Positions 10,000 to 18,918 of a stretch of 64,000 nt of DNA are shown here, one piece after another (position 1 is the stretch's first letter; each line of letters begins with the position of its first letter). Under the pieces are notes generated by a model. The model ran no database searches. It saw only the letters and a program-made list of their open reading frames with translations, and was not told the DNA's origin. Where the stretch lies: assembly GCA_029834535.1 (NCBI GenBank), contig JAQMWT010000330.1, forward strand, positions 372,001-436,000, written 5' to 3'. Origin of the DNA: Chrysophaeum taylorii (lineage: Eukaryota; Sar; Pelagophyceae; Pelagomonadales; Pelagomonadaceae). A program made the position numbers and the translations under genes.

Positions 10000-10800
10000 T
10001 CAACATTGATCCGGATTAGGTGGTTGCTGCAGGGCGAGGACGAGAATGGGGTCGAGGAAGTTGATTTGGTCGAGTCTCTTCTGGCAAAACGCGAAGTCGC
10101 CTTCTTCTTGTTGGCGCATTGCTTCGGGCGCCCTAAAGGGGACCGTGACGCTGCGAACGGCCAGATTCGCGTGGATCGCGCGGATGACAGGGACAACCTG
10201 GGCGTCCCAGAGTTCGCCCGCGTTGGCGATCCAGAGGTTGGCATGGCGCCTGCGCAGCATGAACGGACCAAAATGCCAGTCGAGCGGCGCGTCAAAAGAT
10301 GCGAAGGTCTTAGCCGCGCAGGAGACGTAGGCGTTGGCGAAGGACTCGCTGAAGTACTGTTCGATCGGGTAGGTTTGTTTGAAGAGGTCGGGGTCGCGCG
10401 CCGGAACAACGACGTCGGCTTCCCCGTCGAGCGCGCACGCACGCCAGTGGTTAAGCATGTCGGTTTTCTCCGGTTCCTGCCAGCAAAGCCAATCGTCGTC
10501 TGAGACGGCGAGGTCGCGCGCCACCGCGAGCGCCTCGCGCAGCGCTGCGCCCTTCTTCCCCTTGGAGACTTGCTTGTGGACAAGACTGCCGCACCCGCGC
10601 ATCGCCTCGCGCACGCTCTCGTCGGGGGAGGCGTCGACAACAACGACCCGTATCCCCAGTTCGGATGCGCGTCGGAGCGAGGCCAGGCAACACTCGCACC
10701 GGACGTCGTCGACGCGGGCATAGAATGTTGCCGTGAACACGATCAAGCCGCCGCCGCCGCCGCCGCCAGAAGAAGAAGAAGAAGAAGATAGTGCTGACAT
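10000..10800 (-). CDS. GT-A-fold glycosyltransferase-like protein
   Basis: Predicted 266-aa protein. The ATG at 10,800 is the first true ATG of the frame. After a Ser/Gly homopolymer stretch the fold begins LIVFTATFYARVDD. RVVVVDASPDESVREAM resembles the Rossmann-like nucleotide-sugar segment of family-2 glycosyltransferases. SKGKKGAALREAL and DDDWLCWQEPEKTDM correspond to the region where such enzymes bind the donor. A later PIEQYFSESFANAYVS segment could be acceptor-side. The exact donor and acceptor cannot be told. No membrane anchor is seen. It lies head-to-head with the selenoprotein gene, ATG to ATG only 35 bp apart, so the two probably share a bidirectional promoter whose core lies partly inside transcribed sequence. 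Confidence 0.65.
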   Translation of the reverse strand: MSALSSSSSSSGGGGGGGLIVFTATFYARVDDVRCECCLASLRRASELGIRVVVVDASPDESVREAMRGCGSLVHKQVSKGKKGAALREALAVARDLAVSDDDWLCWQEPEKTDMLNHWRACALDGEADVVVPARDPDLFKQTYPIEQYFSESFANAYVSCAAKTFASFDAPLDWHFGPFMLRRRHANLWIANAGELWDAQVVPVIRAIHANLAVRSVTVPFRAPEAMRQQEEGDFAFCQKRLDQINFLDPILVLALQQPPNPDQC

Positions 10801-10835
10801 CACGGCTGACGTCACCGCCGACACGTCACACTACG

Positions 10836-11491
10836 ATGGCCGCGTCACCGCCCTACGATGCCAAGCTCGTGGAGCTAGGGGAAGGTGATGTCCTTTGCCT
10901 CGTGTGGCCTGAGAGGTTGCGTTAAACAGCCAAGCGCGAGCTCGCGTCGCACGAGCTGTGGGCGTCGAGTCCGAGGTGCGTCCTCAAGAAGGTGTGCCCT
11001 TGACGTCCCTGCGCAGTGTCGTGGTCGTTCTGCGCCGACCTGGGTGACCAATGTGTCGGGCCGAGGCCCAGCGCGTCTACGCTCGCAAGGCCGAGCTTGA
11101 CGCGCTCGGCGTTGCGCTCTGCTGCACGGTGAAGGAGGACCTCGACGACGAGATCAAAGAATTTCGGCAAGGCTTCTGGCCCGAGGCACCGATCTACCTC
11201 GACGCTGGGATGGCGTGGTACAAAGCCGTCCAGGGGGGGGGCCTCACCAAGTCCACGCTCGCCGGTTTCCTCGCAAAGCTCCTCAACCCCTTCAGCCGTC
11301 TCAGTGCGAACCTTAAAAGGTCCAAGGCGGTCGAGGGCAACATGAAGGGCGAGGGGTTCATCCACGGCGGTGTGTTTGTGATCCGCAAGGGTGCGAAACG
11401 AAATGAGGCCGCTGTCTTTTCCCACGCCGAAAAAGAGCTGGGGGACGGCCCCCCCACCGATTCCATTATCGATGCCGCGAAGAAGGCATAA
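10836..11491 (+). CDS. SELENOU: Selenoprotein U-type peroxiredoxin-like protein (PRXL2/FAM213 family), UGA = Sec
   Basis: Three exons, 10,836-10,884, 10,930-10,975 and 11,017-11,491, separated by GT-AG introns of 45 and 41 bp, give a 189-aa protein. After splicing, ELWASSPSVVVVLRRPG is followed by an in-frame TGA (11,045-11,047) and then PMCRAEAQRVY. In SelU/PRXL2 proteins this site reads RRPG-(U/C)-x-x-C-R-x-E-A, so the TGA falls exactly at the catalytic Sec/Cys of the U-x-x-C redox motif (residue 42). Downstream, LDALGV, APIYLDAGMAWYKA and GGVFVIRKG match the thioredoxin-like fold of the family. The likely role is a cytosolic thiol/peroxide redox protein. Both splice choices restore one frame, and the family motif spans the second junction. 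I could not identify a convincing SECIS element by eye in the 3' UTR. Confidence 0.85.
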
Positions 11492-12358
11492 TTTTCCTTC
11501 CTTCCTTTCTTTCTCTCTTTCGAACAGAACCCTCCTCGATGAAGATGACGATGACGGTACCACCGCGGCAGTACCTGAAACCTGCAATCAACGGGCAAGT
11601 GTGACGTTTGAAAATCGAAAGGAGCCTCCCGACGCGCTCCGTTGGATGACGGAAATTCACACTTCCATCCATACACATGCGGCATGGCACGGCCGCTTTT
11701 TTTATTCTGCGGAGGTCAGCTCCATTTCATCATTACCATGGTGTTGTACTCTGTTGAGTTCAATTCAGCCTTATGCCAGTTCGGTAAAGCACGTCGAAGT
11801 ATACGACGTCAACGTAGTCAGTGTGTCGAAGGGGCAATGCGAAAAAAGGAACTGTGGAGAAGATGATGCCCGCTTTCTTCATAGAGTTTGATGACTCGGG
11901 ATCTGACGAGCGCCAGTGCGCAAAGGCGTGTCGTTTGGGAAATTGCCGCTACCAAAGCACAAACGGGACACCGCCAGTCAAGGTACATAAGAGTAACAAA
12001 AATCGAGCCGCCGGTCTTTCTCGCCCTCGCCCCAAGTCGCGAGCTCTGTAAAGTGAAACCGCTGAACAAGAAATACCGCGAGCCCGTTGCAGCGTGCTTT
12101 GCTAGGATCGAGACTTCGAAGCAGGATGACCCGACGCTGGCCAAGGTCTTGTGCGGTAGCGTCTTCTGCCCGAGTAGTAGCGAGCTTTACTTAGTACGGC
12201 ACGCACAGCGAAATGAGGAAGTTGATACAACAGAGAGACGCGTCGTTACTAGGGCCAACCTAGTCCGCTGATTATCATATTGCAAGGCGCCGAAACATTG
12301 TCAAGCGAAGCACATCGCTCGCGCTGATCGTGAAGACTTATTATTACAAATAATGGTC
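11492..12358. other. 3' flank of SelU; no clear gene
   Basis: The first ~180 bp should be SelU 3' UTR. It contains an 8-bp inverted pair, aagtgtga (11,597-11,604) and tcacactt (11,657-11,664). A frame at 11,888-12,271 (+, 127 codons) and an antisense one at 11,818-12,144 show no recognisable domain. One of them may be real, but I cannot choose. Confidence 0.35.
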
Positions 12359-12700
12359 GTAGTATGTATGAAGTTCGGTTCCAAGATGAAGAATCATACA
12401 TTCAGTTGTAGTATGTATTGAGATCCGTTGCGATAATCCTTAGGTGTTGAAAAACTGATCCTCTCGAAGATAGGAGGTTTTGACCAAAACCTCTGCAACG
12501 GCATTCTTCCGTATTTTCTCTAAACTTGCTAGAAAATAGAAATTACCGATAGGACGCAAGATCTTTCGGACGTCTTCCGGTTTTTCTCGCAATAAACCGC
12601 GTCGCGCCTTACTTTTTTCTCAACGGATCGCAACGGATCACAAGCATAATGCCTTTCGTTTGTGTCCGTTTGCATTTTCCAGCGAATCTTCATACATACT
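12359..12700. mobile_element. MITE-like element with 15-bp terminal inverted repeats
   Basis: Perfect inverted repeats gtagtatgtatgaag (12,359-12,373) and cttcatacatactac (12,686-12,700) bound a 342-bp, AT-richer segment without coding capacity. Further inside, aacggatc/gatccgtt motifs recur in both orientations. The size and structure fit a non-autonomous DNA transposon. I see no clear target duplication, so the superfamily is open. Confidence 0.6.
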
Positions 12701-12804
12701 ACACCGCATCAATGATTTATTAAACAACGGATCTCGACTCTCTTCGTTTCAGAGAGAATGGCGAGCTCCCATAATTTCGAACATTAGTTTTAGATTTATA
12801 TTGG

Positions 12805-12890
12805 TTTGCAACTCCCGGGCTCAAAAAGAGCCAGAATGGATGATCGCAGAGGAGGAAAGAGAAAGAAAAAAGAAAAGTCCGTTGACTACC
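12805..12890 (+). repeat. Dispersed repeat with GGCTC...GAGCC hairpin and purine-rich tail
   Basis: ggctcaaaaagagccagaat is followed by a GA-rich stretch. The copy at 63,385-63,460 is alike over ~75 bp, and a shorter related piece lies at 13,484-13,520. The element is unknown. Confidence 0.6.
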
Positions 12891-13056
12891 GTGGTGGAGC
12901 AGGAGAGTTCAAGTGGAAAGAGACAGGAGAGAAGCTGAAACGCACATATGTAGGGAGGGGTCCAGAACGAGTGTTTAGGGGAGAATGAGGATAGGACTTG
13001 GCTCAGAAGCAGGGCCGCCGCAACCGCCGTCGCCGCCAATACCACCAATGTCATAG

Positions 13057-13245
13057 GGCAATAAAAAATTCCGCCGCTTGTACTCGGGCGGGAGAGTGAT
13101 CCCACTCAACGCAGGTTTGGACGCATGTTGTGGAAAGAGGAAAGAGAACCCAAAGCACTGTATTGGAGAAGGAGGTGGGGCAATCCCAAGGCCGCCGTTT
13201 GTAGGAAGGCGGGAGTGTAATCCCGCTCAGCGCGTGTTCTCATTG
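13057..13245 (+). repeat. Imperfect direct duplication, ~65 bp spaced by ~120 bp
   Basis: Units at about 13,057-13,120 and 13,178-13,240 both read gggcaat...ccgccg.ttgta...ggcgggag.gt.atccc.ctcagcgc with scattered differences. It may be a tandem array reduced to two copies. No gene is visible. Confidence 0.6.
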
Positions 13246-13269
13246 CTTTTATTGTAGTTTGCAACTCCC

Positions 13270-13485
13270 GGGGTGTGGCAGGGGGGCGCAGACGGAAGGT
13301 TATCGACGAGTGGGTTGTCAGTCACATCGCGGTCCGCGTCGTATGGCGACAAGCCTGATGCTCACTCTCCGCCGACCCACCTTTCGGCGCCCCTCGTCTA
13401 CAGACCCGTGATTCTGGACTGGCTCCTGTCGGTCAGGCCTGGCTCCCATGCTCAGGAGAGGTCTGAAGTTAGTTAGTTAGTTGAA
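13270..13485 (+). repeat. SINE-like dispersed repeat, copy B (5' truncated)
   Basis: Nearly identical to 617-820 but starting later. It ends in a cleaner GTTAGTTAGTTAG tail. The shorter 5' side and the simple-repeat 3' tail fit target-primed reverse transcription. Confidence 0.7.
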
Positions 13486-13533
13486 ACTCCCTGGCTCCAA
13501 TGGCCAGAATAAAATTTAATAATAAAGAAGGTC

Positions 13534-13740
13534 AGCTCCTCTCCAGAGAGGTGGGTAGGGACCGTGATCCGGTCTAAGATGAAACTAGACAATTCCTCCA
13601 CACGACATGCTACTATCGTGATCAAGAAGCTTTTACTTCATAGGCGACATTGCGCCGGCTAGTTTTCACACTGGCAGAGAGAAACAGCTATCGTTAGGAT
13701 ATGCCGTTGGATTCAGCATCTTACGGCACGCAGCGGTAGG
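13534..13740 (-). repeat. Dispersed repeat matching 29,868-30,075
   Basis: Read on the - strand this segment aligns with 29,868-30,075: both contain tgcgtgccgtaag, ccagtgtgaaa, tagtagca and ttgtctag or tggtctag blocks at the same spacing, about 70% alike by eye. It shows that the left end of the low-GC element in the 30-kb region is itself repeated. Confidence 0.55.
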
Positions 13741-14040
13741 GCTGGCGCGGTGACATGGTAGTTTCCCTACACCGAGCACTTCCTCTTCTGGCAGTGGCAG
13801 GAAGGAGAGTAGGACTTACAAACATCAGACCCCCTGGGTGGTCGCGTACCAGTGGCGACTCGGACCTATTTATAAAAAGAAGGGTAATTATGATGCCACA
13901 TAGTAATTATTTACTTGGTTGGCGACAAAATTGTCCCGATTGCCGTCCCCCTGGCTTCAATACGTGGACAAGTTGACATCTGCCTCTAAGATACGGTCCA
14001 TAGATAAAGCGGATTCGTGAGAGGTTGAGTAGAGAGAGAG

Positions 14041-15972
14041 ATGTTCTACGCCAGCAAAAGATGGCGGCGCGAGGAGCTTCGGTGTCTCGACGAGCTCGAG
14101 CGGCCGTTGTGGGTGTGCGATTTGGCGGACACGGGCTCGGTGTGGTGGGGCAACAGGGCTGCGCGGGATGCGGACCAGGCGGATCTTCGAATCACGCAAA
14201 TGATGGTGAGCAGCAGCAGCCTCGGGGAAGAGGGAGTTGTGTGGAGTCGCGGGATAAAGATAGAGGATGGGCGGGCGGCGCGGTTGTTCCAGGGGTCGAC
14301 CAAGGTCGAGATGGCGGCGAGGCGGAGCACCAAACTGTGGCAGCAGCTGCCGTGGCCGATCGAGAGGGTGCGCGCTCGCGGGGGCGTCGTGCTCGAGCGG
14401 AACGCGGCCGCCGAGGACGAATTCGGAGAAAGTACCGAGTTCGTGGACCGGTTCGTGGATCCCGCCGTGGGTCGGGCATTTCTCAAGTCGCTCGAAAGCG
14501 TCGAGGCGCGGCTGCGAACGCGTCGGGGGACGCGATGGTTTGCCGTGGAAGCGACGCGGCACCCGTGCGTCGGTCTCGTAGTAAGTACTCGCGACATCGA
14601 CGAGCGCAAAGCTCGCGAGACCGCGATGGCCTACAACAAGTCCGAGTTCTTCGCGGCGATGACCTACGAGATCAGGACGCCGTTGAGCGGCGTCGTCGGC
14701 TTCGCCGAGCTCCTCGCCGTGACCGAGCTCACCGAGACCCAGCGCGGCTGCCTGACTTCACTCTGGAGCTCGGCCTGCGCTGTCATGACGATTCTCAACG
14801 ACCTCCTCGACCTCACGAGCCTCGAGGCCGGCCGGATGAGCTTCGAGACGGTCGCTTTCGACCCGCTCGACGTCGTCCGCGGCGCCCTCCAGGTCGTCCG
14901 ACCCAAGGCGCGCGAGGCCGGCTTGGAGCTGCGCCAGGAGACCCCCGAAGCCCTTCCGATCGTCCTGGGCGACCCGAACCGCGTCCGGCAGATCTTGCTC
15001 AATTACCTCTCCAACGCCATCAAGTTCACGCCGCGCGACGGCTCGGTGACCTTGAAGGCCAGAGTCTCGTCTCGATCTTCGTCTTCGACTCCGACTCCTC
15101 CTCCCGCGGAAGAGAAGAAGCGGCGCGTCCGGTTCGAAGTTGTCGACACGGGGCCGGGCCTGAGCCCCAAGGATCGGGCCAAGCTCTTCGCGAAATTCTC
15201 GCAAACGGACGCATCCGTCGCGCGAAAGTTTGGAGGCACGGGTCTCGGCTTGGCGATTTGCAAGGCGATCGCCGAGCGTCTCGGCGGCCGCGTCGGCGTC
15301 TCGTCGCAAGTCGGTCGAGGTAGCACCTTCTGGCTCGAGCTCCCCTTCGATATCGTCGTCGACATGCCCCCTCCCGACAATACGACGACGACGACGACGA
15401 CCAGGCACCGCGCGCTGCCCTCGCCCGTCGACGACGACGGGACCCCGAGCTTTCGCGTCCTCGTCGTCGAGGACGACGCGTCGAACCAAAAGCTCATCGG
15501 CTGCATCCTCGACAAGCTCGGCCACACCTTCCACCTCATACCCGACGGCCAGGAGGCCCTCGAGACCATAAAAACGCGCACCTTCGACCTCGTATTCATG
15601 GACTTCCAGATGCCTCAAATGGGCGGTCTCAAGGCGACCGAAACTATCCGCGCGCTCGGCTATTCGCGCGACGAGCTCCCCATCATTGGCATCTCGGCCG
15701 ACTACCGCAAGCTCGACCACGCCACCTACGTCGCCTGGGGCCTCAACGACTGCCTCGGCAAACCCTTCTGTCTCCCGCAGATCCGCGCCGCGATCGCCAC
15801 CTGGGGAGGATCCGCGTCGCGCCGCCGACGGCCGGAACGCGATTCGACGTCGAATACGACGCAGCGTCGTCCTCGTCGGTGGCCCTCGAGCCCGACGCCG
15901 TCTGACGACGACGACGACGACGACGACGTCGATGTCGACGACGAGAGCGTCTTTGTCCCGACCCCGAGTTGA
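14041..15972 (+). CDS. Hybrid histidine kinase with receiver; H-box His replaced by Tyr
   Basis: A 643-aa intronless protein. Residues ~15-195 form a divergent sensor region (PAS-like opening LERPLWVCDL). The dimerisation helix carries FFAAMTYEIRTPLSGVVGF; families have His where Tyr209 stands. The ATPase part looks functional: N-box ILLNYLSNAIKFT (N325), G1 VDTGPGL, F-box FAKFSQTDASVARKFGG and G2 GTGLGLAI. Residues ~472-590 are a receiver with acidic pocket VVEDD, phospho-acceptor Asp521 in FMDFQMPQMGG, Ser in IIGISAD and Lys574 in LGKPF. The tail is poly-Asp. Without the His it cannot run the usual His-Asp relay in cis. It could take phosphate from another kinase or act as a dimer partner or ATP sensor (inference). 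No membrane helix is visible, so it is probably soluble. Its 3' end faces the FKBP gene, 25 bp apart. Confidence 0.93.
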   Translation: MFYASKRWRREELRCLDELERPLWVCDLADTGSVWWGNRAARDADQADLRITQMMVSSSSLGEEGVVWSRGIKIEDGRAARLFQGSTKVEMAARRSTKLWQQLPWPIERVRARGGVVLERNAAAEDEFGESTEFVDRFVDPAVGRAFLKSLESVEARLRTRRGTRWFAVEATRHPCVGLVVSTRDIDERKARETAMAYNKSEFFAAMTYEIRTPLSGVVGFAELLAVTELTETQRGCLTSLWSSACAVMTILNDLLDLTSLEAGRMSFETVAFDPLDVVRGALQVVRPKAREAGLELRQETPEALPIVLGDPNRVRQILLNYLSNAIKFTPRDGSVTLKARVSSRSSSSTPTPPPAEEKKRRVRFEVVDTGPGLSPKDRAKLFAKFSQTDASVARKFGGTGLGLAICKAIAERLGGRVGVSSQVGRGSTFWLELPFDIVVDMPPPDNTTTTTTTRHRALPSPVDDDGTPSFRVLVVEDDASNQKLIGCILDKLGHTFHLIPDGQEALETIKTRTFDLVFMDFQMPQMGGLKATETIRALGYSRDELPIIGISADYRKLDHATYVAWGLNDCLGKPFCLPQIRAAIATWGGSASRRRRPERDSTSNTTQRRPRRWPSSPTPSDDDDDDDDVDVDDESVFVPTPS

Positions 15973-15997
15973 ATATTTTTATCTTTTATTTACTATA

Positions 15998-16513
15998 CTA
16001 GAGTGCGCGAAGCGCTCCGGGCTTGCAAAGCAAGGGTGCCGTCATCTGCGCACTCGGATAGGTGCACACGTTAAAGTTCGAGATCCCCTTGACGGCGCGG
16101 AGCCGGACGGTCACGTAGTACGTCTCCTCGCCGATTTTTGTCTCGAAACGCCGTACCCCGCCCGGTCGCATCGTCCGAATAGCGTCGTCCAGCACGGGGT
16201 CCACGGCGTTAGTCCCAATAGTGAAGAGGATGGGCATGCGGGACTTGTCGCCCGACGACTCCACGACGGGACCCTCAAAACCGCCCTTCCGAACTTGGTA
16301 TCCAATGATAACGGCGGTTTTCGCTTTGTACGCGCGACCTTCGAATCGATCCTCGCCGACTTTCACGTCCTCGTACCCCTGCGCCGGCTTGCTAGCCACT
16401 CCACACGCCATCGTGCCCAACACCCAACGCCGCGTTTTCACCCCGCACGGACTGCTTGAGAGCGCCAAACTCCTCCTCGTCGTCGTCGCGACCACAACTA
16501 ACGTCAACAACAT
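15998..16513 (-). CDS. FKBP-type peptidyl-prolyl isomerase, probably organelle-targeted
   Basis: 171 aa, no introns seen. The first ~45 residues (MLLTLVVVATTTRRSLAL, then CGVKTRRWVLGTMACGVASKP) look like a hydrophobic signal plus a basic transit region, as in proteins imported into a secondary plastid or its thylakoid lumen. The rest has FKBP features: VIIGYQVRKGGFEG, a core LFTIGTNAVDPVLDDAIRTM, and RPGGVRRFETKIG, corresponding to the family's F-x-(I/L)-G...V-I-x-G-(W/L)...M-x-x-G-x-x-R. The insert VESSGDKSRMP precedes it. The C-terminal ~30 residues are unlike the family and may form an added tail. Plastid targeting is inferred from the N-terminus only. Convergent with the kinase gene. Confidence 0.75.
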   Translation of the reverse strand: MLLTLVVVATTTRRSLALSSSPCGVKTRRWVLGTMACGVASKPAQGYEDVKVGEDRFEGRAYKAKTAVIIGYQVRKGGFEGPVVESSGDKSRMPILFTIGTNAVDPVLDDAIRTMRPGGVRRFETKIGEETYYVTVRLRAVKGISNFNVCTYPSAQMTAPLLCKPGALRAL

Positions 16514-17254
16514 CTATCTATCTTCGCGGCCCGTTGAAGACGAGGAGGACATTTTCCCGAGGGTTTAGTGTCAAGTTCCTTGTTCGGCCACCCACTAAAA
16601 CCAGAGTCGCCTGCCTCCCCGTCAAAGCTGGGTGCGACGATAGTGGCACATACAGACTAGTGGTAAAACTACGTTTGTCTGTAGACGCTGCTCACAGCGT
16701 CGCTACTTCCCAAGGCCAGGGCGCCGATCGACGCGCCATCGACCTCCACCTTTGACATCCAGTTTCGATGATTTTAGCCCAAAACCTGCCAAAGTCGCGT
16801 CTGCGTCACACGTGCTGAGTAGTACGCAGGGCGTTCAGTGGTAAGGGAGTTAATTTAAAGAGTTTGCGAGTAAACTCAAAGGTTAAGGCAAAGCGGGCGC
16901 TGATAAAAGCAGGTCAGGTTGGCTGTTGGGGTCGGAGCGTCGAGCTGGAAGGAGAGCTGGAGGATGATCCTTGACGAACGAACCCATTTGAAAAATAATA
17001 ATAAAGGGTTAGGGAGTACATTACATCTGCTAGTTAGGGTCTGCAGTGTTTCTTGATTTTCGCCTGGCGCTGGATGCGCGTCGCTGAGGAGCCGCCGAGC
17101 GCGATAACAGGTCGGCTGCGCATGTTCCGGAAGTGGTGCTGGACACTCCTGCTGCAACTGTTGATGGCCTCCACAGACGAAGAACGCTTCACACGAACAC
17201 GGCTCCACGGCTTTTAGAACTCGGGTTACAAGCATAACAAGCTTCGCCAAGTAG
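16514..17254. other. Intergenic; contains a copy of a short dispersed repeat
   Basis: No gene is recognised. The stretch 16,868-16,945 (gtaaactcaaaggtt...gcgctgataaaagcag) resembles 20,584-20,660. Long - strand frames here have no domain. Confidence 0.45.
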
Positions 17255-18520
17255 CGACCAACGTGCCAGATCCCAACGTTTACGACAAAGACGACGACGA
17301 CGAGGTCGACCTCAAGATCGATCCTACACTCAACCGCCCTCTTGAAAGGGTCTTCGTCTTCGAGAGCGGCGGCGTCAGGTGCTCTCCAGAAGCTCAAGAT
17401 TGGCAAGCAGCACCAAGGCTTTTGGGACTCGGACAATTTACTTCTTCAGGTCGAGGACGTCCTCGATATCATGGAGATTTGGTTCCATCATCACCAGTTC
17501 CTTATTTAGGTCGACCACTCGTCGGGACGCGACAAGTTCAAACCGGACGGACTTAATTTCAACAATATGTCCGCCGGCGTCGGCGGCAAGACGCTGCGCC
17601 TCCTCCGAACCTCGACGAAACTCGATGCGGACTGCATCGGACCCCATACGGTCATCGTCGAACTCAAGGTGGGCAGCGGCAAGGGCAAGCGGCAGAAGGT
17701 GGTCCAGTCATGGAACGTCGAGCTCGGGCCAAGACCAGCACATTATATTCCAGCCGGGTGATCCGCCGCCATTCAAGCACCCGACTGGAAGCCCGAGGCC
17801 TACGTCGGCAAAGCGAAGGACATTGACCTAGCCATCTTCGAGCGCGGTTAATTTGATCCCGAGAACCCGCTGTCGCGTAATACTCGCTCTGTGGCCAGCT
17901 CGACAAGTTCGGCGACGTCGTTCCGGGGACCTCAACCAAGGAGATCCTCGGGAATTGAATTGCCCGGACTTTAAGAACGAACTCAACCATCTCCAGCAGC
18001 TCGTCCTTGACGTGGCCACATCCTACTCTCGTCGTCAAAATGCCACCCAGAGCTCACCAACAATGGCATTGAGAACTGCTGGGGCCAGTCAAAGCGGCAC
18101 TACCGCCGACATAACACCGGAAGAGAAAGAGAGATGGTGCGCCGACAACGTGAGCGCGTCTTCGACAGCACTGGCCCCGAAAACCATCTGCCTCTCCGGC
18201 TCACACGGTTCCCTCGCGTCGCCGGTGAGCACAACTCGTGTACCGCTCCGAGGACGGGGGCACCGCCGAGTTCGAACACGCCAAATTCGAGCGACAGAGA
18301 GAGGTCGCGCGTCTCGAGCGCGATCACTCCTCCCATCGCGCGCTCGACGCATCAATTCTATCCGCGGAGCCTCTCTGGAGGATATCGTCTCTGGATAGCT
18401 ACATGCATGACTCAGGTGATGGATGACCTTGGTACTCTAAAAGCGTGGCAATATGACAAGGAACAGTCCCCTCGCGCATCGGGGCCGCTCTGCGATCTGA
18501 GTTGAGTCGCTTCCGACCGC
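17255..18520 (+). pseudogene. Remnant of a DDE-superfamily transposase
   Basis: Fragments in several frames read like one decayed protein. The best block, around 18,037-18,107, is CHPELTNNGIENCWGQSKR, which fits the C-H-P-E-...-G-I-E-x-x-W-G-x-x-K motif around the last catalytic Glu of a DDE endonuclease family common in fungal and algal transposons. Upstream pieces (DADCIGPHTVIVELKVGSGKGKR near 17,625-17,700; LNRPLERVFVFESGG near 17,330) are open and conserved-looking but in other frames. At least four frame breaks or stops lie between blocks. Terminal repeats were not found. Confidence 0.45.
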
Positions 18521-18734
18521 TGGCGGCACGTAGGGAGCCGAGATTGGACTCGCCAGACCGTCGCCAACTTCGGGCAACGTGTCCTTAAGTCATGCGGGCT
18601 CGCCCGGGGTCGCTTGTACCTTCACGGCCAGCCCAAGTGGACCCTCTCCGAGGCCCGAACGAACCTCCAGTCCAAATCGACCGATTTCCACGTCGAAATG
18701 CCAGCAGACTCAGATGGGTCGACTGCTAACGGGG

Positions 18735-18776
18735 GGGGGGGGGGCTTGAGGATTTTAAAGGTCGACTGCTAAGATG
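18735..18776 (-). repeat. Short shared motif CTTAGCAGTCGACCTTTAAAA next to a G-run
   Basis: Read on -, cttagcagtcgacctttaaaa occurs beside a C/G homopolymer. Near-identical words occur at 28,787-28,812 and 63,491-63,515, each just beyond a repeat-rich zone. Confidence 0.6.
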
Positions 18777-18821
18777 GGGGTCGCGTGTGGGTTGATGGTC
18801 GAATGTCATTCATTACTGCCT

Positions 18822-18835
18822 CGAAAAATGTGGTT
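18822..18835 (+). promoter_or_regulatory. Candidate snRNA promoter box, U1 variant
   Basis: gaaaaatgtggtt lies about 95 bp before the U1-like 5' end. The same box stands at the same distance before the second U1 gene (19,973-19,985). Flanking bases between box and gene differ, so the box stands out as conserved. Its role as a proximal sequence element is inferred. Confidence 0.5.
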
Positions 18836-18918
18836 ATGCCGTGGCCACCCACTGGAGCGAGTCGTGCAGCTACCGCAGCCACGTATACACGCGCGCGCGC
18901 CCCGGCGTCTCATATGGC

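Noticed and set aside
11051-11491. A shorter, UGA-free peroxiredoxin-like protein starting at the ATG at 11,051
   Set aside because: This start would remove the U-x-x-C active site and the first strands of the fold, whereas the spliced model restores the full family motif.
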